A stretch of 52,016 nucleotides of DNA, taken from positions 1 through 52,016 of the forward strand of contig JACQKR010000017.1 of NCBI GenBank assembly GCA_016204425.1. Direction: 5' to 3'. Positions within the stretch are counted from its first letter, which is position 1. Every line of letters begins with the position of its first letter. Position numbers and translations under genes: made by a program. The stretch comes from Candidatus Levyibacteriota bacterium (GTDB taxonomy: Bacteria; Patescibacteriota; Microgenomatia; Levybacterales; UBA12049). The notes under the pieces are model-generated. The model was not told the origin of the DNA. It saw only the letters and a program-made list of their open reading frames with translations, and ran no database searches. Positions 15,947-23,998 of the stretch are shown in pieces.

Positions 15947-16480
15947 ATGGCAAGTAGAACGAATATTCTTTACACACAAGCCCAAATCAAGCAACGAGTC
16001 ACAGAGCTGGCAAAACAAATCAGCAACGAGTATAAGGGTAAAAACCCCATTTTTATTGGCATACTCAAGGGATCGTTTATCTTTTTTGCAGATCTTATCC
16101 GAGAGCTCTACAAGCAAGGGCTAACCGATGTAGAGGTCGATTTCATGACGATCTCAAGTTATGGGAAAAGCACCACGTATTCCGGAGCCTCCACCGTTGT
16201 CAGTGATATCACAAAAGACATCAAAGGGAGAGACGTGCTTGTTGTTGAGGATATTATCGATACCGGCCATACCCTCGTCTTTGTCAAAAAATATTTAGCA
16301 GAAAAAAAACCGAAATCACTCAAAATGCTAACATTTTTAGACAAGATTGAAAAACGGGAAATCAAAATGGATGTTGACTATGTAGGATTTACCCTGAAGG
16401 GCAAACCATGGGTCGAAGGATATGGGCTTGATGGCGGTGAGTATGGTCGTGGTCGTCCTGATATTGCTGAAAAAATATAG
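15947..16480 (+). CDS. hpt: Hypoxanthine(-guanine) phosphoribosyltransferase
   Basis: A 177-residue HPRT: IFIGILKGSFIFFADL, the flexible-loop SSYGKST, the PRPP motif VLVVEDIIDTGHT, and the C-terminal FTLKGKPWVEGYGLD. It makes IMP (and GMP) from the base and PRPP. The frame continues upstream to GTG 15932, but TATAAT (15935-15940) ends 6 nt before the ATG at 15947, so that is the start and the mRNA is leaderless. It links salvage to the de novo and interconversion genes of the window (purB-M, guaA, guaB, purA). Confidence 0.95.
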   Translation: MASRTNILYTQAQIKQRVTELAKQISNEYKGKNPIFIGILKGSFIFFADLIRELYKQGLTDVEVDFMTISSYGKSTTYSGASTVVSDITKDIKGRDVLVVEDIIDTGHTLVFVKKYLAEKKPKSLKMLTFLDKIEKREIKMDVDYVGFTLKGKPWVEGYGLDGGEYGRGRPDIAEKI

Positions 16481-16518
16481 CACTCTTCCTCTTCTTTTTT
16501 GCTATACTCGTCCCACAT

Positions 16519-17064
16519 ATGAAACAGAAATCTCTGGCATTTGTTATCCACAAGCATGATGCGACCTCGCTCCACTATGATTTCCGTTTACAGATAGGAA
16601 GCGTTATGCCATCATGGGCAATTCCCAAAGGTCCAACGCTTGATAATACCCTCAAACGGCTCGCGCTTGAAACAACCGATCACCCAATGGAGTATCGGAA
16701 TTTCGAAGGCATTCTTCCGGAAGGGTCATATGGCGCAGGACCGGTGATGATTTGGGATGAAGGAACGTATATCCCTGAAATTGAAATCAAAAAAGGGGTT
16801 CGCGAACCGGTAGAGGACTATGAACAAGCACAACACGTGATGAAAGAGGGAAAGAAAAAAGGAGAAATAAAGTTTATTTTGCACGGAAAAAAACTCAAAG
16901 GCTCTTTTGCGCTTATTAAGACCCGTGGCTTTGGACCAAAAAATGCGTGGCTTCTGATTAAACATAATGATATCTATGTCCAAAAAAATTATGATGCGAA
17001 TGACCATGACAAGTCAGCACGATCCGGAAAAACCCTGAAGAAAATTTCCGAAGAAAGCAAATAA
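16519..17064 (+). CDS. Stand-alone LigD-type 3'-phosphoesterase domain protein
   Basis: A 181-residue protein equal to the phosphoesterase (PE) domain of LigD: FVIHKHDATSLHYDFRLQI carries the metal/phosphate ligands (H, H, D, R), then WAIPKGPTLD, GSYGAGPVMIWDEGTY and the end AWLLIKHND. In NHEJ, LigD PE trims 3'-phosphate and ribonucleotide ends. Here no ligase or polymerase domain, and no Ku, is adjacent, so it may act in another repair route. An extended -10 TGcTATACT lies 10 nt before the ATG. Confidence 0.88.
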   Translation: MKQKSLAFVIHKHDATSLHYDFRLQIGSVMPSWAIPKGPTLDNTLKRLALETTDHPMEYRNFEGILPEGSYGAGPVMIWDEGTYIPEIEIKKGVREPVEDYEQAQHVMKEGKKKGEIKFILHGKKLKGSFALIKTRGFGPKNAWLLIKHNDIYVQKNYDANDHDKSARSGKTLKKISEESK

Positions 17065-17112
17065 AACCTTCTATTGATTCTTCAACAATCTTCCTGCTAT
17101 AGTGGTATTTCT

Positions 17113-17616
17113 ATGGATGATAACGATAAAACTCCTACAACGGAAGACGCAGAGACCGACGAAGTAACTACCGAAACGACCGACACATCTGATGAAAATA
17201 GCCAGGCAACCGTTCTTCTGAGCCTTGAAGAACTCGTCAAAAGCCATATCACCAGTATTGACAAGCTAACCGATGAATTAAAAAAATACCGCCAGATGTT
17301 TGCCGATGGATTCGAAAATAATCCAACCTTCAGAGAGCTTGAAGAACAGGCAAAAGATGCGGCAAAAAAGAAAAACACCGCACGAGAAGAGATTCTCAAA
17401 CAGCCATCCATGCAGGACTTAGGAAAAAAGATAAAAGATGCAAATAGCGAACTACGCGAAAAGAAAAATTCTCTCTCAGACTATCTGCTTGAGTATCAAC
17501 GCCTCGCTGGAGTGAATGAAATCGAAGGGGAAGATGGACAGTTACGAGTAATCATTAACTCGGCAAAACTCATCAAGCTCTCCTCAAGAGAAATCGCGCA
17601 AAGTCAGCAAAAATAA
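17113..17616 (+). CDS. Hypothetical coiled-coil protein with acidic N-terminus
   Basis: A 167-residue protein. Residues 1-35 are Asp/Glu/Thr-rich and disordered. Residues 40-140 are strongly helical with heptad-like pattern, including TSIDKLTDELKKYRQMF and ANSELREKKNSLSDYLLEYQRL. No signal peptide. The start ATG 17113 follows an extended -10 TGcTATAGT by 9 nt. Not recognised beyond a family of similar hypothetical proteins in CPR genomes (from memory, unverified). Confidence 0.65.
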   Translation: MDDNDKTPTTEDAETDEVTTETTDTSDENSQATVLLSLEELVKSHITSIDKLTDELKKYRQMFADGFENNPTFRELEEQAKDAAKKKNTAREEILKQPSMQDLGKKIKDANSELREKKNSLSDYLLEYQRLAGVNEIEGEDGQLRVIINSAKLIKLSSREIAQSQQK

Positions 17617-17740
17617 GCTATACTCCTCTGTTTCAAATTATAAATAAGTGTATGCCTAGCGTAGCAATTATTTTCAAAACGTTACCTATTATGACAAGCT
17701 AATCCCCGATTTAAAAATTCCGGCGATATATACCAATTTT

Positions 17741-17770
17741 TTGCAAAATGATTGCGGAGTGGTATACAAT
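17741..17770 (+). promoter_or_regulatory. Promoter of upp
   Basis: TTGCAA (17741-17746), an 18-nt spacer and TACAAT (17765-17770) precede the ATG at 17785, leaving only a few untranslated bases. The 150 bp between the coiled-coil gene and this promoter hold no credible gene; a short reading frame there has no start or recognised homology. Confidence 0.5.
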
Positions 17771-17784
17771 ACACACCAGATCGT

Positions 17785-18417
17785 ATGGAAAACGTCCATG
17801 TTGTCTCCAATCCATTCGTTGCAGACGCGTTAACGCACCTTCGCGATAAGACCACAGCGACTCAGGAATTTCGCCATTTCTCAGATATTATCTGTCAAAT
17901 TCTGATTGCGGAATCTTTGAAAGATGTCTCCATGCTGCCGGTTACCATCGAAACCCCATTGACTACGATAAAAGGACAAAAACTCGCAGAAAATGTCATC
18001 GTTATCCCTATTCTCCGTGCCGGTGTCGCAATGCTCCCCTCAGCACTGACTGTCTTCCCGAAGGCAAAAGTCGGCTTTATCGGGCTGCAACGGGATGAAC
18101 AAACAGCAATTGCAAAAGAGTACTATTGGAAAATGCCCCACATAACAGCTGAGGATATTGTCCTGATAACAGACCCCATGCTCGCAACCGGCGGATCAAC
18201 AGTGCATCTTTTACACAAAATTGCCAAGAAACAAACGAAAATAGTTCGGGTTGTTTGCGTGATTGCTGCACCGGAAGGCATCCATGCAATTCAAAAAGCG
18301 TTTCCAAATGTGCATATTATTACCGCGGCAGTCGATGACCATTTGAATGATAAAAAATTTATTGTTCCCGGTCTTGGCGATTACGGCGATCGCTACTTTG
18401 GCACTACAGAACAATAA
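17785..18417 (+). CDS. upp: Uracil phosphoribosyltransferase
   Basis: A 210-residue UPRT: LTHLRDKTTATQEFRHF at the N-terminus, PILRAGVAML, the PRPP motif ITDPMLATGGS and the uracil-binding PGLGDYGDRYFGT near the C-terminus, all canonical. It makes UMP from uracil. The start at ATG 17785 fits the usual N-terminus; the frame to 17752 crosses the promoter. A weak hairpin (TGTAAG/CTTACA at 18421-18437) follows the stop. Confidence 0.95.
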   Translation: MENVHVVSNPFVADALTHLRDKTTATQEFRHFSDIICQILIAESLKDVSMLPVTIETPLTTIKGQKLAENVIVIPILRAGVAMLPSALTVFPKAKVGFIGLQRDEQTAIAKEYYWKMPHITAEDIVLITDPMLATGGSTVHLLHKIAKKQTKIVRVVCVIAAPEGIHAIQKAFPNVHIITAAVDDHLNDKKFIVPGLGDYGDRYFGTTEQ

Positions 18418-18519
18418 AAATGTAAGAAAATCCTTACAAGTACAATTAATACTATTTCGATTATTTTTGTCCTACAACGTCTCAGTTGCTTTTTGCTCCT
18501 TCTGTTTGTTACTGTATTG

Positions 18520-19434
18520 ATGACTCCACGCAATTGCATGAATTTCTGCTCAAAATCATTTATATCTGCGGCGGCAATTGTTACCATAAGTCTTTTTCTT
18601 CCCGCAACCGCACTCGCAGCAGCTCCTGATGGCTTGGGTCCGTGGGCGGATACTGTTTCTGCAACGAGCCAAGGATTGACAAAAGGAGGGGGAGCGGTCC
18701 CGGCAATCAGAAGCGATCCGACCTCTGCATTAGGAGTCGCTGAAAACAACACCACTGATGGCAACTTTTATTCGCTCGGTTTTGGAGGATCGATAACGCT
18801 CGGATTTGATAATGGAATCAGTAGCGGTGTCATCGTCGTTGAGGCAACAAACCCCGGCTATCCTGCAGAGAAGGCAAAAGTTGAAGTCTCAGAAGACGGT
18901 GTAAGCTTCGTTGATGCCGGAACAGTCACACAAGATGGGCAAGTCGACAAACCTGCTGGCATTACCTGCGCACGATATGTCCGCATCACAGACACAAGTA
19001 ACCCGGATGATTTTGCAGAAGCGACGGCCGATGCATACGACGTCGATGGTGTGCAAGCCCAAGGTGATCCATGCACCCCTCCTTCAAATGGCGATGGGAA
19101 CGGGAGCGGAGGAGATTGTATCATATCGCAAACAAATAAAACAAAAGTAACGACGGTGGTGAACGCAACGGCAAACTCAGGCGACAACACAACAAATGAC
19201 AATACCGGCGGAAATGTGACGATCACAACGAACCCAGCATCCAATACTGTCGATGTAAGCGTCACCGGAGGCAGCAATACCGCAACCGGCTGTGGCTGCT
19301 GCTGCAATGGAGGAGGAGATACAACAGCAATCATCTCGGGAAATGGGCAAGGATCAACAAATACTATTAGTATCGGCAGTAAAAAAAAGGTTAAACCAGT
19401 CGTCCTCAAGTTGGCAAAAAAGAAATTAAAATAA
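18520..19434 (+). CDS. Secreted F5/8-like protein with Asn/Thr/Gly repeats and Cys cluster
   Basis: A 304-residue exported protein: signal peptide (ISAAAIVTISLFLPATALAA), a discoidin-like domain (SLGFGGSITLGFDNGISSGVIVVE ... ARYVRITDTS), then a linker and a 70-residue Asn/Thr/Gly-rich region of N-T-G-G/S-N-T repeats similar to NTGG-type surface repeats of Microgenomates, interrupted by the cluster GCGCCCNGGG. It ends in a Lys-rich segment KKKVKPVVLKLAKKKLK. Probably cell-surface or secreted. ATG 18538 is an alternative start. The second half has DNA repeats of ACAAC/AATAC type. Confidence 0.7.
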   Translation: MTPRNCMNFCSKSFISAAAIVTISLFLPATALAAAPDGLGPWADTVSATSQGLTKGGGAVPAIRSDPTSALGVAENNTTDGNFYSLGFGGSITLGFDNGISSGVIVVEATNPGYPAEKAKVEVSEDGVSFVDAGTVTQDGQVDKPAGITCARYVRITDTSNPDDFAEATADAYDVDGVQAQGDPCTPPSNGDGNGSGGDCIISQTNKTKVTTVVNATANSGDNTTNDNTGGNVTITTNPASNTVDVSVTGGSNTATGCGCCCNGGGDTTAIISGNGQGSTNTISIGSKKKVKPVVLKLAKKKLK

Positions 19435-19466
19435 CTCTTTATTACATCTGAGCCTTCTGTCAAATG

Positions 19467-20099
19467 CTAATTAGTCTGAATTATAAGCATATTTCCTTCA
19501 TGTACTCGAATTTCTGCTCTAGCAGAAATCAGCTCATTGCTCACGCCGATTGTTTTACCAAAAGGAATTTTTCCGCGTGTTAGGGCATACTTTAGTCCCT
19601 TCGTAGTAACAGTAGCGTCTCCAGCGAGTGAAATAAGCGATACTGTGTCCCCTGCTTTTCCTGGAATGGTAAGCTTGGTATCGGTAAAATAAAGCGTTTG
19701 CCTATCTTCCATGATTCGAATACTCATTCCTCTTTTTTCTATTTGGCTCGCAAAGAGTATATTTGCCACAAAATGATCAATCCGGGCACCGAAAACCCCA
19801 AAAAGGATAAGCTCTTTATACCCTGCATCTATTGCGAAATTTATTGCCAATTCCGAGTCGGTGTAATCTTTTTCTCTGGGGAATGAGATTAGAGAAACGC
19901 CCGCTTTTTGCATCTGTTTCTGAATTTTCTTGGAAAGCGAATCAAAATCTCCGAGAATGACAGTGGGAGTCAGGCCGCAGAAAAGCGCGCGCCTTGTTCC
20001 GCCATCTGCACAAATAACAGCATCTGTTGTTTTATACACCTTCTCAATCAGAGACTTTTTGGGCTGATTTCCATTGAGAAAAATCAACGCTCTTTTCAT
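19467..20099 (-). CDS. thiN: Thiamine pyrophosphokinase
   Basis: A 210-residue TPK: ICADGGTRRAL, LGDFDSLSKK, the Asp-rich EKDYTDSELAI and LFGVFGARIDHFVANIL, with the C-terminal thiamine-binding SNELISARAEIRVHEGNMLII. It makes thiamine diphosphate from thiamine and ATP. No thiamine biosynthesis genes are nearby, suggesting uptake of thiamine. TAGAAT (minus) lies 8 nt before the ATG. It is convergent with the surface-protein gene and next after rpoD on the same strand (45-nt gap). Confidence 0.93.
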   Translation of the reverse strand: MKRALIFLNGNQPKKSLIEKVYKTTDAVICADGGTRRALFCGLTPTVILGDFDSLSKKIQKQMQKAGVSLISFPREKDYTDSELAINFAIDAGYKELILFGVFGARIDHFVANILFASQIEKRGMSIRIMEDRQTLYFTDTKLTIPGKAGDTVSLISLAGDATVTTKGLKYALTRGKIPFGKTIGVSNELISARAEIRVHEGNMLIIQTN

Positions 20100-20144
20100 T
20101 GAGCTCTATTCTACCATCATTTTCCGTAAGTTTTGAGGGGATGG

Positions 20145-21233
20145 TTAGCCGAGGTAATCTTTGAGCTTGTTGCCACGACTGGGGTGGCGAAGTTTACGCA
20201 GAGCCTTTGCTTCAATCTGGCGGATACGCTCTCTTGTTACCGCAAACATTCTTCCTACTTCCTCAAGTGTTTTAGGCCTGCCGTCTTTCAGACCAAACCG
20301 CTCTTCAAGCACACGCCGCTCACGATCTGAAAGCGTTGAGAGTACTTGCTCGACCTGCTCTTTGAGTAATTCGCGTGATGCGGAATCAAATAGTGTCGGT
20401 GCTGAAGTATCGTGGATAAAATCTCCAAGGCGGGAATCTTCCTCATCCCCGACAGGCGCCTCAAGAGAGGCTGGATTTTGAGAGATTTTGATAATCTCAA
20501 GTGCTTTATCGGGATCAATCTCAAGAACCTTTGCCACCTCCTCAGGTGTTGGTTCACGCCCCAGTTCCTGCATAAGTTTTCTACTGGTTCGAAGGAATCG
20601 ATTAATATTCTCGACCATGTGCACGGGGATACGGATTGTTCGTGCCTGATCGGCAATAGCGCGGGTAACTGACTGCCGGATCCACCAGGTCGCGTAGGTT
20701 GAAAACTTGTATCCGCGTCTCCAGTCGTATTTCTCAACAGCCCGAATAAGACCTTGGTTACCCTCTTGAATCAAATCAAGAAGGGACAGTCCACGGCCAA
20801 TATATTTCTTTGCTATAGAGACGACAAGGCGTAAATTTGAATTGATAAGGATTTTCTTTGCTTCCCGATCACCTTTCTCAACCCGCTTCGCAAGCTCAAT
20901 TTCCTGATCAAAGTTCAAAAGAGGGATTCTCCCGATTTCCTTAAGATACATGCGCACCGGATCAGAAACAGTGCCTTCGGTGAGCACGGTGAGTGCCTCG
21001 AGCTCTTTTTCCAAATCCTCGATTGGCTTCTCATCATCCTGTTGCTGAGCAACACTCTCGAAGACATCGACATTGGTACGCATGAGTTTGTCATAGAGTG
21101 AGTCCAACTCAACAATATGATCTTCAGGGCGTGAATAAATACCGAGAATCTCGTCCTGGGTGATATATCCGCGTTTCTTAGCGGAAACGACAATGTCATT
21201 TAAAATTGTTGGTAACTTGGTTGTTTGTTTCAT
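20145..21233 (-). CDS. rpoD: Primary sigma factor RpoD
   Basis: A 362-residue housekeeping sigma-70: region 1.2 DPVRMYLKEIGRIPLL, region 2 with NLRLVVSIAKKYIGRGLSLLDLIQEGNQGL and YKFSTYATWWIRQ, region 3 PVHMVENINRF, and region 4 with the -35-binding helix ERIRQIEAKALRKLRHPSR. The intact -10-recognition region fits the TATAAT-type sites in this window. Region 1.1 is short, but a small Gly/Tyr/Asp segment (KKRGYITQDEIL) remains. It follows dnaG, forming the macromolecular-synthesis pair; rpsU is not present. Confidence 0.97.
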   Translation of the reverse strand: MKQTTKLPTILNDIVVSAKKRGYITQDEILGIYSRPEDHIVELDSLYDKLMRTNVDVFESVAQQQDDEKPIEDLEKELEALTVLTEGTVSDPVRMYLKEIGRIPLLNFDQEIELAKRVEKGDREAKKILINSNLRLVVSIAKKYIGRGLSLLDLIQEGNQGLIRAVEKYDWRRGYKFSTYATWWIRQSVTRAIADQARTIRIPVHMVENINRFLRTSRKLMQELGREPTPEEVAKVLEIDPDKALEIIKISQNPASLEAPVGDEEDSRLGDFIHDTSAPTLFDSASRELLKEQVEQVLSTLSDRERRVLEERFGLKDGRPKTLEEVGRMFAVTRERIRQIEAKALRKLRHPSRGNKLKDYLG

Positions 21234-21252
21234 AATTTGTTCTTTTTTTACT

Positions 21253-21280
21253 AAAAAAGACCCTTCCGTGTCACCACGGA
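21253..21280 (-). terminator. Hairpin plus T-tract between dnaG and rpoD
   Basis: On the minus strand TCCGTG-GTGA-CACGGA is followed by AGGGTC and six Ts, a terminator-like or attenuator-like element between the dnaG stop and the rpoD start. A TAAAAT-like -10 around 21296-21301 could give rpoD its own transcript with this hairpin in its leader. Confidence 0.4.
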
Positions 21281-21299
21281 CGTGGGTTATGTCTCTATT

Positions 21300-23057
21300 T
21301 TACGCGTTTTTTAGCTTACTGGCAAGCAGGGAATACATTATCTCCAATTCCTCCGTATCCTGATCCTGCTTCTCCTTTTCTTTAATCTCCAAAGCAATCT
21401 TTTTCATTCGATCTTTCAGATATATTCCTTGCAGTTGCAGCGCTGTTTTTTCTACCTCAATCAGATATTTGTCCTGATCGGCAAGCTGCGGGACAGCGGT
21501 AAGAAATGACTTATTGTATGCCTCCAGAAGCTCTGATGGAAGCCCATCGCCAAATCGTTTCCCATCAAACGTCTGATTCGTATCAAAAAACATAAGCAGG
21601 TGGTGAAGTATCTTCTGATACGCCCGTTCTTTAGAGAGTGAGTCGGTCAGAATGCCAATTGCTTTTTCAAGGGAGTCTTTGGGAGCAGGAGCTTGGATGA
21701 TCAGAGATGCGAGATATTCTTCCAAGATCTCTTCCCGCGATCGATTGACTTTGACAAAAACTTTCTTACTCTCGACTGCTTTTTTCTCTCTTCGCTGAAT
21801 TTCCTTTTGCAAGCTCTCATAGGACGTACTCAACGACGAACTGAGCTTTCGCATGTAATGCTCTTTGATGATTTCATTATCGATAAGGAGAAAAAGCGGC
21901 AATAATTCATCGGCAATTGCCTTTTTCCCTTCAGCCGATTGTCCGTTATGGGTCAAAAGTGCACGCTCTAAAAGGTAATCATAGACGTTACTATCATGCT
22001 TAAGCGCATGCTTAAACGCATACGGGTCGGTCCGAATTGCGTCATCTGGATCTTTTCCACTTGGAATAGAAAGAACTGTTGTCGTTAAGTGTTTCTTTTC
22101 AAGCAGGGAAAGGCTCCTTTTCAAAGCTTCTTGTCCGGCTTTATCCCCATCAAAACAGACAGTCACTTTTTGTGCATACCGGGCAAGTAAGTTGACCTGA
22201 TTCTCCGTTAATGCGGTTCCCTTAATAGCGAGAGCATTTGGAATGCCTGCTTGGAAACATGACATTACATCAAATTCCCCTTCAACAAGCAGCGCCTGAT
22301 TGCTCTGTCTTATCGGTTCTTTTGCAATATGCAAACCAAAAAACATATCGCCTTTGTGATACACGAGTGTTTCACGGGTATTAATGTACTTTGGGCCCGA
22401 ATCCGCTTCGGTGAGAGTTCTCCCTGAAAAACCAACGACATTATCCCGATGATCAATCAAGGGAAAAATCACTCTCCCCCTGAAAAAATCGACGACATCC
22501 CGACCTTTTATATATGCGAGCCCCGCATCGACAAGGTCTTGCGGAGTATATTGCTTTTTTTCAATCAAATAATGCGAAAGACCGTTGCCGACATTCGGGG
22601 CAAAACCTATTTTAAATGTTTCCCACACCCTTTGGTCTATTTTTCGGTTATGCAAATATGCTGCTGCTTTTTTCCCAACACTGTGCTTTGTCAAAATATA
22701 GTGATAAAACTCGGAAGCCAATGCGTTGATATGATAAATTTTTTCTTTTTTTGAGGAAGCTGCCGTATCAAATGCAGTTGTCTTAAGAGCAATTCCCGCA
22801 CGTTGCGCCAGGATACGTAGTGCCTCTGGAAATTCAAGTCGCTCATATTCCATGAGAAAGGTATAGATATCCCCACCCTTACTACAGCCAAAACAATGCC
22901 ATATTTGCCGCTCGGGAGAGACGACAAAAGACGGCGTTTTTTCCGTATGGAAAGGACAATTTGTTTTAAAATTCCGTCCTGTTTTCTTAAGCGGAATAAA
23001 CTCTGAAATAAAGGATATGATGTCAAGTTTTTCTCTGATGAGTGCCGATTGATCCAT
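21300..23057 (-). CDS. dnaG: DNA primase
   Basis: A 585-residue DnaG: the CHC2 zinc-binding motif CPFHTEKTPSFVVSPERQ...CFGC near residues 30-60, the primase catalytic N-domain (FSGRTL), and TOPRIM with LLVEGEFDVMSC and CFDGDKAGQEAL. The C-terminal helicase-binding region is short and divergent. It makes RNA primers for the replisome. Start ATG 23057 (MDQSALIREKLDII) was chosen; the in-frame extension to 23108 lies in an AT-rich repeat (GTTAATTGT twice) and is not homologous to primase. Confidence 0.97.
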   Translation of the reverse strand: MDQSALIREKLDIISFISEFIPLKKTGRNFKTNCPFHTEKTPSFVVSPERQIWHCFGCSKGGDIYTFLMEYERLEFPEALRILAQRAGIALKTTAFDTAASSKKEKIYHINALASEFYHYILTKHSVGKKAAAYLHNRKIDQRVWETFKIGFAPNVGNGLSHYLIEKKQYTPQDLVDAGLAYIKGRDVVDFFRGRVIFPLIDHRDNVVGFSGRTLTEADSGPKYINTRETLVYHKGDMFFGLHIAKEPIRQSNQALLVEGEFDVMSCFQAGIPNALAIKGTALTENQVNLLARYAQKVTVCFDGDKAGQEALKRSLSLLEKKHLTTTVLSIPSGKDPDDAIRTDPYAFKHALKHDSNVYDYLLERALLTHNGQSAEGKKAIADELLPLFLLIDNEIIKEHYMRKLSSSLSTSYESLQKEIQRREKKAVESKKVFVKVNRSREEILEEYLASLIIQAPAPKDSLEKAIGILTDSLSKERAYQKILHHLLMFFDTNQTFDGKRFGDGLPSELLEAYNKSFLTAVPQLADQDKYLIEVEKTALQLQGIYLKDRMKKIALEIKEKEKQDQDTEELEIMYSLLASKLKNA

Positions 23058-23217
23058 ATGTTTGACAATTAACAATTTACCTTCAACAATTAACTCTATT
23101 ATCAACAAACTGTTGCTTGTGAATTGTTACATGTAATCTGTTGCGGAAGCAGGGCTATTGTAGCACTCGCAGATTGCTTTTCCAACTCCAGATCACTACA
23201 ATGATCAAGCAATACGT

Positions 23218-23967
23218 ATGCTGTATAAACTACTCGTCCTTGATGTCGACGGAACGATCATTCCGTACGGCATGAGCGCACTTCCTTCCTTTCGCGTCAC
23301 AGAAGCAATTAAAAAAGCGGGTGAAAAACTTACGATCTGCCTCGCGACTGGAAGACCGTATTTCCTGCTTACGAAGATTTTTGACCACTTAAATCTTTCA
23401 GGATTTGCGATTATTAATGACGGCGCTCAGCTCATCGATATTCAAACGAGAAAACTCTATTATGAGCGGGTTATGGATCCTGAAATCGTATCCCATATCT
23501 GTCGTATCATTCACCGTGCTGGCATTCCATTCTATATTCACGACAATGGAAAGGACTTGCTCTACACGCCTGATTATATCCCTAACAGACCATACAATAT
23601 CTTGACGCTCCAGGAACATGAAGAGGAGAAAATCGATAAGCTTGTTACGCTCATCTCATACTTACCCAGTATTAAAATAAATAAAACACACGGTGCGGAA
23701 AATCACGGCCTCCTTATCTCTCATGCCTCGGCAACAAAACTGCATGGCATTTATGAAGTATCTCGAATCCTTCGAATAAAAAAGGAGGAAATAATTGGCA
23801 TTGGGGATAGTGGAAACGACTTTCCGCTCCTTATGGCCAGTGGCCTGAAGGTCGCAATGGGAAACGCGATCGAGGACCTCAAGGAAATTGCGGACCATGT
23901 CGCACCGAGTGTTGAAGAAGACGGCGTTGCCCATGTGATTGAAAAATTCATCCTAAATAGTAGTTGA
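23218..23967 (+). CDS. HAD-IIB (Cof-type) phosphatase
   Basis: A 249-residue HAD hydrolase: motif I LVLDVDGTIIP (nucleophile Asp and acid Asp), motif II LATGRP, motif III Lys in the VSRILRIKKEEI region and motif IV GIGDSGNDFPLL. The cap between residues 90 and 190 puts it in the Cof/IIB subgroup, acting on sugar phosphates, phosphoglycolate or related metabolites; the substrate cannot be told. TACAAT lies 15 nt before the ATG. It precedes the purine operon, whose promoter overlaps its stop. Confidence 0.85.
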   Translation: MLYKLLVLDVDGTIIPYGMSALPSFRVTEAIKKAGEKLTICLATGRPYFLLTKIFDHLNLSGFAIINDGAQLIDIQTRKLYYERVMDPEIVSHICRIIHRAGIPFYIHDNGKDLLYTPDYIPNRPYNILTLQEHEEEKIDKLVTLISYLPSIKINKTHGAENHGLLISHASATKLHGIYEVSRILRIKKEEIIGIGDSGNDFPLLMASGLKVAMGNAIEDLKEIADHVAPSVEEDGVAHVIEKFILNSS

Positions 23968-23992
23968 TAATTCGAGAGAAATATTATAAGAT
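23964..23992 (+). promoter_or_regulatory. Promoter of the purine operon (leaderless)
   Basis: TTGATA (23964-23969), a 17-nt spacer and TAAGAT (23987-23992) end 6 nt before the purB ATG at 23999, overlapping the stop of the HAD gene. No PurR-like palindrome is obvious. Confidence 0.55.
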
Positions 23993-23998
23993 ACTGTT

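Noticed and set aside
17632..17784. Short frames between the coiled-coil gene and upp (MPSVAIIFK..., VTYYDKLIPDLK...)
   Set aside because: Too short, broken by stops, and no family recognised; possibly a remnant but unsupported.
18858..19463. 201-codon minus-strand frame opposite the surface protein
   Set aside because: Mirror of the low-complexity ACAAC-rich DNA; no start signal or homology, Val/Pro/Phe bias typical of antisense frames.
23060..23108. Direct repeat GTTAATTGT before dnaG as an origin iteron
   Set aside because: Only two copies and no DnaA-box cluster; not enough for an origin.
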